A stretch of DNA of 15,687 nt from assembly GCA_900770275.1 (NCBI GenBank), contig CAAGJS010000039.1, forward strand, positions 1 through 15,687, in the 5' to 3' direction. This document shows, piece by piece, positions 1-7,267 of this stretch. The notes beneath the pieces are model-generated. The model was not told where the DNA came from and ran no database searches. It saw only the letters and a list, made by a program, of their open reading frames with translations. The stretch is from Erysipelotrichaceae bacterium. GTDB taxonomy: Bacteria; Bacillota_I; Bacilli_A; Erysipelotrichales; Erysipelotrichaceae. The translations under genes and the position numbers were made by a program. Within the stretch, counting starts at the first letter, position 1. Each line of letters opens with the position of its first letter.

Positions 1-1688
1 GCACCGCCCGTCAACAGTACCGTATTTAACTCCACCGCATCATAGGAAGAGCCAAGCGCATCCTTTGCCTGCTGCTGGTAGGTGAGGAACTTCGCCATCC
101 CATAGCCATACGGCAGAATGACACCGGGCTGCGACACAACGAAGTCATAGAGCGACTGCGCCGAGGAACTGTTCAGCCCCAGCTGATCCAGCCACTCCGC
201 AAGATCTTCGACCGTATAGCCAAGACCATTCACCGCCAGATCCGCCGCCGCATCCATCGTATAGCCAAGCGTCGTATTGATCTTCTGCATCTCCGCGACG
301 TTGGCACTCAGAGAACTATGCGCATACTGATTGACTTCCGCATACATCGCCCAGCCCTCGGTATAGCCGATCTCACTGATCGCCGCATGAATCGGATTGG
401 GATTGGTAGCCAGGAACCATGTCGTCTGATACAGATGCCCCGGGAAGCCCTCATGCGCCAGCGTCCCGTACAGCTCATTGGTATCACTGATATTACTGCC
501 ATTGATCTTGATCACATTGTCCGTCGGATCATCAATCGGCGGATTCACATAGTAGGCCATGATCGAATCATTGGCCACACTCGCATCCAGATACGAAGCC
601 GTATAGGTCACATCCGGCCCCTTCGGATAATCCTGCAGATTGTTCTGCAGCTGCGAAAGAATATCTTCAGGCGACGTCACATCGACCGTCTGGGAATCAA
701 ACTCATCGTAGATATTGGGATCCTTGCGATAGAGATTGATCATCTCGGTCACCTGATCACTCACAAAGCTGTTCAGGAAATCAAACTGCTCCTGCACCGA
801 AAGCGACGTCGAAGATTTGGTCCGTGCCAAGGCCTCGTAGTAGTCCTTGCCCCCGTTGGAATAATTGCAGAGACCGCCTTCATAGCTGGCCGATCCCCGC
901 AGCTTCTCCAGCTCCTCGCCAGCCTTCGTATAGGCCGGAATATAGGAGTTCAGCACCAGATCACGGTTCTTCGCCTTGTAGTCCGCACGCTGCGCATCGG
1001 TAAGGAAGTCCGCCGCATCCATCGCCTCATCGAAGATCACGATCAGCTGATTATCGTCCGTCTTCTCCGTAAATTTCTGAATGTCGCTCTCCGTATCATC
1101 GAGCTGCGAATCACTCAGGAAGAAGCCCTGCGCCGCCTGCTGTTTCGTCAGTTCCAGCGCCTGATCAATGTAATCCGGCACCGTCGCCAGCACCGCCAGA
1201 TAATCATCCACATCCTCCTGGCGGTAGAACACAAACTCCGTAAAGTTCGTAAGCAGATTGTTGATGATGCCGCTGGACGAATTGAACAGAGAATCCAGCA
1301 TCGGATAGCTGTTCAGATCAATGGTCTCCTGCAGCGACGCCTTGTAGGTATCGTAGTCCGTCTTCTGCCGATCACTCAGCGACTCGTAGTCAAACGCCTC
1401 GAGCTTCTTCAGCGACTCCTCAGCCGACTCCTTGGCATCATCGTAGCTTTCCTTGCTTGCATCCCCAATCGTCAGATCCGGCTTCGTGATGCCATAGGAT
1501 TCATAGTCCTTCACCGCATAGTGCATGGACATATAATCCGATTCCATCGCCTCCACGAATTCAGAGGTCAAAAAGGCATCAAAGTCCGCATTGTCCTGAT
1601 TCTCTTCGGCAAATACAGGAATATAACTTCCCAGACCAACGGCCGCAGCCATCAAAATCGCCGCAGATTTATACAGCAGTTTCTTCAT
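1..1688 (-). CDS. Secreted DUF885-family putative metallopeptidase (3' end outside the window)
   Basis: The first 562 codons are present and the frame stays open to the left edge. Residues 1-27 form a signal peptide: MKK, a hydrophobic stretch, then a likely cleavage site after PVFA. No lipobox cysteine is present, so the protein is probably exported. Two signatures of the DUF885 family are visible: HEGFPGH at residues 412-418 and EGWAMYAE at 444-451. The spacing resembles a gluzincin zinc site (two His plus a downstream Glu), so hydrolysis of peptides is likely by family but the substrate is unknown. The start is ATG at 1688, supported by GGAGAG 6 nt upstream. It overlaps the end of pulA by 20 nt, so translation is probably coupled. 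The region between the signal peptide and the HE motif is rich in Asp, Glu, Ser and Lys with no recognisable domain. Family assignment is confident; enzymatic role is inference. Confidence 0.85.
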   Translation of the reverse strand, partial: MKKLLYKSAAILMAAAVGLGSYIPVFAEENQDNADFDAFLTSEFVEAMESDYMSMHYAVKDYESYGITKPDLTIGDASKESYDDAKESAEESLKKLEAFDYESLSDRQKTDYDTYKASLQETIDLNSYPMLDSLFNSSSGIINNLLTNFTEFVFYRQEDVDDYLAVLATVPDYIDQALELTKQQAAQGFFLSDSQLDDTESDIQKFTEKTDDNQLIVIFDEAMDAADFLTDAQRADYKAKNRDLVLNSYIPAYTKAGEELEKLRGSASYEGGLCNYSNGGKDYYEALARTKSSTSLSVQEQFDFLNSFVSDQVTEMINLYRKDPNIYDEFDSQTVDVTSPEDILSQLQNNLQDYPKGPDVTYTASYLDASVANDSIMAYYVNPPIDDPTDNVIKINGSNISDTNELYGTLAHEGFPGHLYQTTWFLATNPNPIHAAISEIGYTEGWAMYAEVNQYAHSSLSANVAEMQKINTTLGYTMDAAADLAVNGLGYTVEDLAEWLDQLGLNSSSAQSLYDFVVSQPGVILPYGYGMAKFLTYQQQAKDALGSSYDAVELNTVLLTGG

Positions 1689-3825
1689 CTCTTCTCTCCA
1701 ACGGTTTCTTCAGCACCAGCACCGAACACATCGGCACCGTCACATCATTATACAGGTTTTCCCCCGATTCCCCGTTTTCATCCAGCAGGAACGCCATCGG
1801 CGCATCCAGATGATACGAATGCGCATTCCAGTCCCCGTTCACGATGACCAGCACCTCAGCCGCACCGATTTCCGGATCCGGAACATCAATCTGATAGAAG
1901 ACCACGGCACCGTCCGGATTGCGGAACTGCACATGTTTCGCAATCTCCTCCGCCGTCCGCAGCCGGAACCCCTTGTAGCTTTTCCTGAGCGTAATGCACT
2001 TGCGCATATACGTAATCAGATCGCGGTTATAGAAGGCACGGTCCCAGTTCATCTGGTTCACCTTGTCCCCGGCATTGTAGGAATTCGTATTGTCCATCTT
2101 CGTATCCGCAAACTCAAAGCCCGCATGAATAAACGGAACTCCCTGCGCCACACAGGTCACCGCCATCATCATCTTCATCCGCCGGATACGAAGCTCACGC
2201 GGCTCATCTCTGCAGCAGAAGTGCATCTTATCCCAGATCGTCGCATTGTCATGCGTCTCCATCGCATTGATACTCTGATCCGGATTATCAAACCGCTGAA
2301 AGTAGGGGGCCGGCTGCGTATGGGCCGCCAGCACCGAACACATATCAAAGCCCTGCGCCGTATTGCCCGTCAGAAAGCCGCGCTCATACTTACGATCATC
2401 CGCCGCTGATCCCCGGCTCACATCACGGAACGTATCATTGAAATGACCGATTGTCGGCATCTGCCGCTGGTTGTAGATCTTCGCCTTGTCCTGCTGCGGA
2501 AGCGCCGTCGGCAGATCCCATCCCTCGCCATAGATCATCGCATCCGGCTTGATCGCCCGGCACGCCTTTGCGAGCATGTTCATGGTCTCAACATCGAGAA
2601 TGCCCATCAGATCAAACCGGTACCCATCCACGTGATACAGCTTCATCCATGTCGTCAGAATATAGGTCAGATAGTTGCGCATCATCGGCCGCCGCGACTC
2701 CAGATCATTTCCGCACCCCGAACCATTGCTCAGCCACCGGTTGTCGGAATAGCGGAAGAAATAATACGGACACGTCTTCTGCAGCGCACTTGCATAGGCA
2801 TCGTAAAGATGATTCAGAACCACGTCCACGTTCACCTTGATGCCCCGCACATGAAAGGCCGTCACCATCCTGCGGAACTCAAGCATCCGCGCATACGGAT
2901 CTTCCGGATCCGAGGAATACGATCCCTCCAGCGTCAGAAGATTGTCCGGATCATAGCCCCAGTTATAGGACCGATCCGGGTGCAGCTCATCCACCGTCGC
3001 AAAATCACTGACCGGCTGCACCTGCACGTGCGTCACCCCGAGATTCTTGATATGACTGAAGCCAGTTGGAATGCCCTTCCACGTCGTACCATCTTCCGTC
3101 AAAGCCATATACGTCCCATGCACCGACGTACCCGTTTCCAGCGAACTCGTCATATCACGGATATTGCACTCATAGACGATCGCATCCACCATCGACTCCA
3201 GCCGCGGCAAAAGGTAAGGATCCTTCACCTGCTCCAGAACCCGGGGATCAATGACCGCCGACCGTCGACCGTTGGCCGCCGAACTGAGCGCATAGGGATC
3301 CACTGTCGACACAACGGTCCCATCCCGCTCAATTACATAGACATAGGTCGAATGCGAAAGATCGCCTTCCGCATTGGCCCGCCATACCCCCTGGATGCCC
3401 CGCTTCATCGGATATACCTGCAAAGCACCGGAAGCCGAGCGCACATAGACCGCAGCCTCAACCGCGGTTGGCGCCCAGAGGACAAACTGCGTATGTTCCG
3501 GAGTATATTGCGGACCCAATGGTCCATCATAGTCAAACTGCCGGTCAAACTCTTTGGTCTGCGTAATGAAGCGCATCTGCAGCGGCGTATGCACCCCATG
3601 ATCGCCCCACAGCGTATAGGAATGCCCAAACTCAAAATCCGCCGGAATCGTCAGCTGATAATGCGCCTCCGAGTCGTGCTGCTCAACGCCCGCAATCAGA
3701 CAGTCCATCATCTTTCCACGCTCATCCAGCAGATAAAAATTATTCATCACACCGCCGTTATACGAACGGCTGACTACCGCCGTCACCAGTCCATAATCAT
3801 CGAGATACGCCTGCAGAACCCCCAT
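1669..3825 (-). CDS. pulA: Type I pullulanase (cytoplasmic alpha-1,6 debranching enzyme)
   Basis: This 718-residue GH13 enzyme hydrolyses alpha-1,6 branches in glycogen, pullulan or limit dextrins. The type I pullulanase signature YNWGYDP is at residues 287-293. The conserved GH13 regions are seen in order: region I DVVLNH (334-339), region II YRFDLMG with nucleophile Asp405, region III IYGEGWD with acid/base Glu434, and region IV THDN with stabiliser Asp526. The N-terminal 110 residues look like a short accessory beta domain, followed by a CBM48-like module (about 112-200). No signal peptide is present, so it should act on intracellular glucan or imported maltodextrins. The start is ATG at 3825 with an excellent AGGAGGG 6 nt upstream. 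glgB lies 42 nt upstream, and a TATAAT element in that gap suggests its own promoter. All catalytic residues are intact, and the length is normal for short type I enzymes. Confidence 0.95.
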   Translation of the reverse strand: MGVLQAYLDDYGLVTAVVSRSYNGGVMNNFYLLDERGKMMDCLIAGVEQHDSEAHYQLTIPADFEFGHSYTLWGDHGVHTPLQMRFITQTKEFDRQFDYDGPLGPQYTPEHTQFVLWAPTAVEAAVYVRSASGALQVYPMKRGIQGVWRANAEGDLSHSTYVYVIERDGTVVSTVDPYALSSAANGRRSAVIDPRVLEQVKDPYLLPRLESMVDAIVYECNIRDMTSSLETGTSVHGTYMALTEDGTTWKGIPTGFSHIKNLGVTHVQVQPVSDFATVDELHPDRSYNWGYDPDNLLTLEGSYSSDPEDPYARMLEFRRMVTAFHVRGIKVNVDVVLNHLYDAYASALQKTCPYYFFRYSDNRWLSNGSGCGNDLESRRPMMRNYLTYILTTWMKLYHVDGYRFDLMGILDVETMNMLAKACRAIKPDAMIYGEGWDLPTALPQQDKAKIYNQRQMPTIGHFNDTFRDVSRGSAADDRKYERGFLTGNTAQGFDMCSVLAAHTQPAPYFQRFDNPDQSINAMETHDNATIWDKMHFCCRDEPRELRIRRMKMMMAVTCVAQGVPFIHAGFEFADTKMDNTNSYNAGDKVNQMNWDRAFYNRDLITYMRKCITLRKSYKGFRLRTAEEIAKHVQFRNPDGAVVFYQIDVPDPEIGAAEVLVIVNGDWNAHSYHLDAPMAFLLDENGESGENLYNDVTVPMCSVLVLKKPLERRDEETAV

Positions 3826-3840
3826 CGTCGCCCTCCTACG

Positions 3841-3864
3841 TGTTTGCTACATTATACGCAAACA
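3841..3864 (-). promoter_or_regulatory. Palindromic operator candidate around the pulA -10 box
   Basis: A perfect 7-bp inverted repeat, TGTTTGC-N10-GCAAACA, brackets the TATAAT between glgB and pulA. The ten-base gap holds the -10 box itself. No U-tract follows, so it is not a terminator. The placement suits a dimeric repressor that blocks polymerase; the GCAAAC half-sites resemble those of some LacI-family sugar repressors. The repressor identity is inference, and a chance palindrome is possible. Confidence 0.4.
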
Positions 3865-3881
3865 TCGTCATTTTGCATCAA
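3851..3881 (-). promoter_or_regulatory. Candidate promoter for pulA
   Basis: On the minus strand a perfect TATAAT (-10) occupies 3851-3856. The best -35 is TTGATG at 3876-3881, with a 19-bp spacer that is longer than ideal, so the promoter may be weak or activator-dependent. Transcription would start about 20 nt before the AGGAGGG of pulA. The -35 lies inside the last codons of glgB. This would let the debranching enzyme be expressed separately from the branching enzyme. Confidence 0.5.
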
Positions 3882-5688
3882 ACAGCAGCCAGGATGCCGC
3901 AAACCTGCCAATCCGGATCGAAATCTTATTCTTTCGTCCCATCGTGACAATGGTTCCATCATTCACCAGGCCGTTTCCGCCCCAGGGCTTCGCATCCGAA
4001 TTCAGAATCTCCTTGCCGCTGCCCGCAAACGGCAGAAACAGATCATAGACCGGAAACGTCTGTGTCCCCGCATTCAGCGCACACACAAGCCACTGCTTAC
4101 CCACATGGCGCGCAAACACGAACACCGCCGCATGCACATCCACCCACGAAAAGGAAGACGAATCGTATTCCTTCTGGTACAGAACCGGAACACTTCTTAC
4201 AAGCATGTTCAGATGCTGAAAATAGTGATGCAGCGCATCGTGGAGCGGATAGGAAAGCAGATTCCAGTCCAGCTGCCGCTTCTCATCGAATTCACGGAAG
4301 CTGCCAAGCTCATTGCCCATGAAGTTCAGCTTCTTGCCCGGATGCGCAAACATGTACGCATATAACAGACGCACCTGCGCAAACTTGTCCTCATAGCTGC
4401 CGTACATCCGGTCCAGAATCGTCTTCTTGCCATGTACATTTTCATCATGGCTCAACGGCAGAAGGAAGTGCTCTGAACCGAAGTAATTCATCGAAAACGT
4501 CAGAATGCCCTCCTGCCCAATGCGATACTGCGGCGCCATCGAAAAATACCGCAGCGTATCATTCATCCAGCCAAGGTCCCACTTATAGTCAAAGCCAAGA
4601 CCACCATCCGCAGTCTTCTTCGTCACTCCGGGATAGGTCGTTGAATCTTCCGCGATCTTCATCACCGAGGGAAACTCTTCCGCAAGCGCACTATTGACCT
4701 GCTGAACCCATTCAATCGCCGCCGCATTGACACCGCGCCGACTGTCACCGTTCCAGTACACAAGGTTGCTGACGGCATCGAAGCGGATCCCGTCCATATG
4801 ATAGGTACGGCACCAGAACAATGCTGCCGATAACAGAAACGAGCGGACTTCACCCCTTGCAAAATTGAAGTTCAGCGTCCCCCAGGGACTGTTGGCATCC
4901 TCATAGCGGCTGTACTCATACAGCGCCTGCCCGTCAAACGACGCAAGACCGTAGCTGTCACGCGCAAAGTGGGCCGGCACAAAGTCAAGAATCACGCCGA
5001 TGCCCCGCTGGTGGCACGCATCAACAAATTCAGAAAACTCATAGGGATTGCCATAGCGCGACGTCACCGAGAAATAGCCCGTCGTCTGATAGCCCCACGA
5101 ACCATCGTAGGGATACTCCGTCACAGGCATCAGCTCAATATGTGTGTAGCCCATCGAACTAACGTAGGGAAGAAGCTCATCCTTCAGCCGCGTATAGGTA
5201 TAGGGATGATCCTCAGGATCGTGACGCCATCCGCCCGCATGTACCTCATAGATTGATACCGGCGCATCCAGATTGTTCGTCCTCCCCAGCATCCAGCTCT
5301 GGTCGTGCCACGCATAGTCGTGCAGATTGTAGACCTTGGACGCATTGGAAGGCGGCGTCTCACTGTAGAAGGCATACGGATCCGCCTTATCCATCGCCCA
5401 TCCCCGATTGCTCAGAATGTGGTACTTGTAGCTGTCCCATTCCTGAACGCCTGGCACAAAGAGAGAGAACACCTCCGGATCCTGTGTCCGCTCCATGACA
5501 TATTCCTCAGCGTTCCAGTTGTTGAAGCTGCCGAACACCGCCACCCGCCGCGCGTGCGGCGCAAAGACCGTAAAACGAACGCCCTGTGTCCCCTCATAGG
5601 AAAAATGAGCGCCGAAAAGATCCGACGCATTCCGGCACGTTCCTTCATGAAACTCCCGCAGAAGTCTGTCATACGTTTCGTTTCTCAT
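3868..5688 (-). CDS. glgB: 1,4-alpha-glucan (glycogen) branching enzyme
   Basis: This 606-residue GH13 enzyme cuts an alpha-1,4 chain and rejoins it by an alpha-1,6 bond, making glycogen branches. A CBM48-like N-terminal module (FTVFAPHA, then FGSFNNWN, about 38-60) precedes the catalytic barrel. Family landmarks are GSWGYQTTGYF (196-206), region I DFVPAHF (235-241), region II GIRFDAV with nucleophile Asp304, region III KIAED with acid/base Glu347, region IV LSHDENVHGKK with Asp415, and FMGNELGSFREF (456-467). The first N-terminal module of long enterobacterial GlgB is absent, as in many Bacillota. I chose ATG 5688: it matches the family N terminus, has GGGAG about 8 nt upstream and forms an ATGA overlap with the stop of the YhhN gene. 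An in-frame ATG at 5766 would lie inside that gene. No glgC, glgD, glgA or glgP is visible. Confidence 0.95.
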   Translation of the reverse strand: MRNETYDRLLREFHEGTCRNASDLFGAHFSYEGTQGVRFTVFAPHARRVAVFGSFNNWNAEEYVMERTQDPEVFSLFVPGVQEWDSYKYHILSNRGWAMDKADPYAFYSETPPSNASKVYNLHDYAWHDQSWMLGRTNNLDAPVSIYEVHAGGWRHDPEDHPYTYTRLKDELLPYVSSMGYTHIELMPVTEYPYDGSWGYQTTGYFSVTSRYGNPYEFSEFVDACHQRGIGVILDFVPAHFARDSYGLASFDGQALYEYSRYEDANSPWGTLNFNFARGEVRSFLLSAALFWCRTYHMDGIRFDAVSNLVYWNGDSRRGVNAAAIEWVQQVNSALAEEFPSVMKIAEDSTTYPGVTKKTADGGLGFDYKWDLGWMNDTLRYFSMAPQYRIGQEGILTFSMNYFGSEHFLLPLSHDENVHGKKTILDRMYGSYEDKFAQVRLLYAYMFAHPGKKLNFMGNELGSFREFDEKRQLDWNLLSYPLHDALHHYFQHLNMLVRSVPVLYQKEYDSSSFSWVDVHAAVFVFARHVGKQWLVCALNAGTQTFPVYDLFLPFAGSGKEILNSDAKPWGGNGLVNDGTIVTMGRKNKISIRIGRFAASWLLFDAK

Positions 5689-6296
5689 AACAGCACTCCC
5701 AGCACGATCAGAAACTGGCCGATCAGATAGGTTTCCATAATGCCACGTCCACTGCCCCTGCCCCATTCCTTGAGCCCGATCAAAGAATCGGAATAGACAA
5801 ACAGCAGCGTACCAAGCCAGCTCACAACCGATCCGCCCGCCCGCATCGCCATGCAGAAAACGATACTCATCAGACAGAGCACCGTTCCATAGCCAAGACA
5901 GACGCCGCGAACAACCGGAAACGGAAAACGAAGCTGATTCAGAACCCGCCAGCCATAGGCAGCCATCATGAAAATACTCAGAAACACGACATCATCAAAC
6001 ACAAGCCCCTTCTTAACAAACAGAAGGATCCGCAGCACATGGCCGATCCCGAAGCTGATCACACCCGCCAATAACAGCCGATGCCTGCGGCTCATCAGAA
6101 AAATGTCACCAGCGCAGTCAAACGCCAGTGCCGCCACCAGAAGCCACTGCACCGATGAAGCCGAAGAAATATAAAAAACAATCAGTGCAGGCATCAGAAA
6201 AGGTTTCAGACAGCGCTTGCCGCCTTCTTTTTCCGACTGTATCGAATCATAGACACCAAAGAGAATAAAACAAAGAAGTGAGAACAGGCGCACCAT
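5685..6296 (-). CDS. YhhN-family membrane protein (lysoplasmalogenase-like)
   Basis: This 203-residue integral membrane protein has about seven or eight hydrophobic segments. YhhN/TMEM86 motifs are visible: KPFLMP (31-36), DCAGDIFLM (60-68), FGIGH (82-86), YSDSLIGL (168-175) and ETYLIGQFLI (188-197). The acidic residues in these motifs are the conserved polar positions of the family. Characterised members hydrolyse the vinyl-ether bond of lysoplasmalogens. Plasmalogens occur in many anaerobes, so that role is plausible, but the bacterial family is broad and the substrate here is unproven. The start is ATG 6296 with GGAG 5 nt upstream; an earlier in-frame ATG at 6368 lies inside the ptsH terminator and is unlikely. 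Its stop overlaps the glgB start as ATGA, so the two are probably co-translated despite having no obvious functional link. Confidence 0.8.
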   Translation of the reverse strand: MVRLFSLLCFILFGVYDSIQSEKEGGKRCLKPFLMPALIVFYISSASSVQWLLVAALAFDCAGDIFLMSRRHRLLLAGVISFGIGHVLRILLFVKKGLVFDDVVFLSIFMMAAYGWRVLNQLRFPFPVVRGVCLGYGTVLCLMSIVFCMAMRAGGSVVSWLGTLLFVYSDSLIGLKEWGRGSGRGIMETYLIGQFLIVLGVLL

Positions 6297-6336
6297 AGAG
6301 TCTCCAATCAAGAAATGAGAAGAATATAGAAAAAGG

Positions 6337-6375
6337 AAAATAAAAATCGGAGAACACCCCAGGGGCATCCTCCGA
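6337..6375 (-). terminator. Rho-independent terminator of ptsH
   Basis: About 18 nt after the ptsH stop, the minus strand folds into a long near-perfect hairpin at 6375-6347. The stem starts TCGGAG, closes with CTCCGA and continues inward through G-U pairs to CCC/GGG. The 3' side runs straight into TTTTTATTTT (6346-6337). This is a textbook intrinsic terminator. It separates ptsH from the YhhN-glgB-pulA genes. The 40 bases beyond it contain only a weak TATATT (6323-6328) without a good -35, so the promoter of the downstream unit is not clear. Confidence 0.9.
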
Positions 6376-6393
6376 ATGATCAGTTACTGCAGT

Positions 6394-6660
6394 TCAGGCA
6401 ATGACCTTCTGGGCGCGAAGAACTTCTTCGATCGTCTTGACCGCGATGTCCTCATCGTCACCGTCGCATGTAACGGTAATCTCAGACTGCGTCGGAATGC
6501 CAAGCGACATAACACCCATAATGGACTTCATGTTAACGGTACGTCCCTTATAGGATACCTTGACTTCACTCTTGAACTTGCTGGCTGCGTTTACTGCGAC
6601 CGTTGCGGGACGAGCGTGCAGTCCAACCGGATCTACAACAGTTACGGAAATCTGCTTCAT
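6394..6660 (-). CDS. ptsH: Phosphocarrier protein HPr of the PTS
   Basis: This 88-residue protein carries phosphate from enzyme I to the EIIA domains of sugar phosphotransferase systems. GLHARPA places the phosphorylated His at residue 15. NMKSIMGVMSLG (43-54) places the regulatory Ser at residue 46, the HPr kinase/phosphorylase target that turns HPr into a CcpA co-repressor in Bacillota. Length and both sites match the family exactly. The start is ATG 6660 with GAGGAGG 8 nt upstream. It is not next to ptsI: a terminator follows it and its own promoter precedes it. The gene is therefore a single-gene unit between rlmH and the YhhN gene. Confidence 0.98.
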   Translation of the reverse strand: MKQISVTVVDPVGLHARPATVAVNAASKFKSEVKVSYKGRTVNMKSIMGVMSLGIPTQSEITVTCDGDDEDIAVKTIEEVLRAQKVIA

Positions 6661-6690
6661 ATCAAATTCTCCTCCTCAAGCACTAATAGG

Positions 6691-6719
6691 ATTTTATCGC
6701 ATCCATTTTCCCTTTACAA
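6691..6719 (-). promoter_or_regulatory. Promoter of ptsH
   Basis: On the minus strand, -35 TTGTAA (6714-6719) and -10 TAAAAT (6691-6696) are separated by exactly 17 bp, each with a single mismatch to the sigma-A consensus. Transcription would start near 6684, leaving a leader of roughly 25 nt that carries the GAGGAGG. The rest of the 130-nt gap between rlmH and ptsH holds no gene and no clear terminator, so some read-through from the upstream operon is possible. Confidence 0.7.
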
Positions 6720-6728
6720 GCGGTTACA
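6715..6728 (-). promoter_or_regulatory. Candidate cre (CcpA) site over the ptsH -35 box
   Basis: The minus strand reads TGTAACCGCTTGTA. It matches the catabolite response element pattern TGNAANCGNWNNCA at all fixed positions but one (T for C at position 13). It overlaps the -35 hexamer, where bound CcpA would repress. HPr is itself the CcpA co-effector when phosphorylated on Ser46, so this would be a feedback loop. The match is by eye and the regulator is not in the window. Confidence 0.4.
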
Positions 6729-6790
6729 TCCCTTCAATTGTTCACAACTCGTTTCTTTTCGCTGATTCTTTTGCGTTGTTTTCAGACGCT

Positions 6791-7267
6791 CTATTTATGA
6801 TACGGCTCATGGGCCAGAATCCGATGCGCCCGATAGATCTGCTCCAGTACCAGAATCCGGCACAGAGTATGCGGGAATGTATTCACCGACAGCTTCCAGC
6901 GGAAGTCCGCCCGCCGGATCAGATCCTCACTCACCCCGAGCGATCCGCCGATCACAAAGTCAATCCGACTGTACCCATGCGCATGAAGATCCGATATCTT
7001 TTCACTGAAGGCAACGGAATCCATTTCCTTCCCCGCAAGATCCAGCAGAATCACATACTCCTGCGGCTTAATCTGTCTGAGCAGCCGATCCCCTTCAATC
7101 TTTTTCACCTGCTGGTTTTCGGCATCGGAGTTGGACTGCGGCGCCGGCTCATCGTCGACTTCCACCATCTCAATCTTTTCATAGGGCGTGATGCGTTTCA
7201 CATACTCCGCAATGCCCTCACGCATCCACTTCTCTTTCAGCCTTCCGCAGGAAATAATCCGGATCAT
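6791..7267 (-). CDS. rlmH: 23S rRNA (pseudouridine-1915-N3)-methyltransferase RlmH
   Basis: This 158-residue SPOUT methyltransferase methylates N3 of pseudouridine 1915 in helix 69 of 23S rRNA, using S-adenosylmethionine at the trefoil knot. Conserved elements are visible: FVIGGSLG (104-111) for cofactor binding, and the C-terminal family signature with TFPHTLCR (130-137), LEQIYRAHRI (141-150) and the terminal PYHK (155-158). The length is the standard one. The ATG at 7267 overlaps the stop of the htrA-like gene as ATGA, and no strong SD is visible, so translation is probably coupled. rlmH at the end of a walJ-htrA group is a common Bacillota arrangement. Confidence 0.97.
   Translation of the reverse strand: MIRIISCGRLKEKWMREGIAEYVKRITPYEKIEMVEVDDEPAPQSNSDAENQQVKKIEGDRLLRQIKPQEYVILLDLAGKEMDSVAFSEKISDLHAHGYSRIDFVIGGSLGVSEDLIRRADFRWKLSVNTFPHTLCRILVLEQIYRAHRILAHEPYHK

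Noticed and set aside
318..1847. A 509-codon plus-strand open frame antisense to the DUF885 gene
   Set aside because: Its product is an implausible Arg/Ile/His/Leu-rich string with no domain, and it lies opposite a gene with clear family motifs. It arises because codon choice in the real gene avoids triplets that read as stops on the other strand.
2443..4365. A 640-codon plus-strand open frame spanning parts of pulA and glgB
   Set aside because: It crosses two well-supported minus-strand genes and their intergenic spacer, has the same His/Arg-rich composition as other shadow frames, and lacks a convincing ribosome binding site.
6297..6336. TATATT at 6323-6328 considered as a promoter for the YhhN gene
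   Set aside because: The hexamer 17 bp upstream (TCCGAT) does not resemble a -35 box and lies within the ptsH terminator stem. The signal is too weak to annotate.
6736..6780. Weak hairpins after rlmH considered as a terminator
   Set aside because: Stems are only four or five base pairs and no U-tract follows on the minus strand, so termination before ptsH is not supported.
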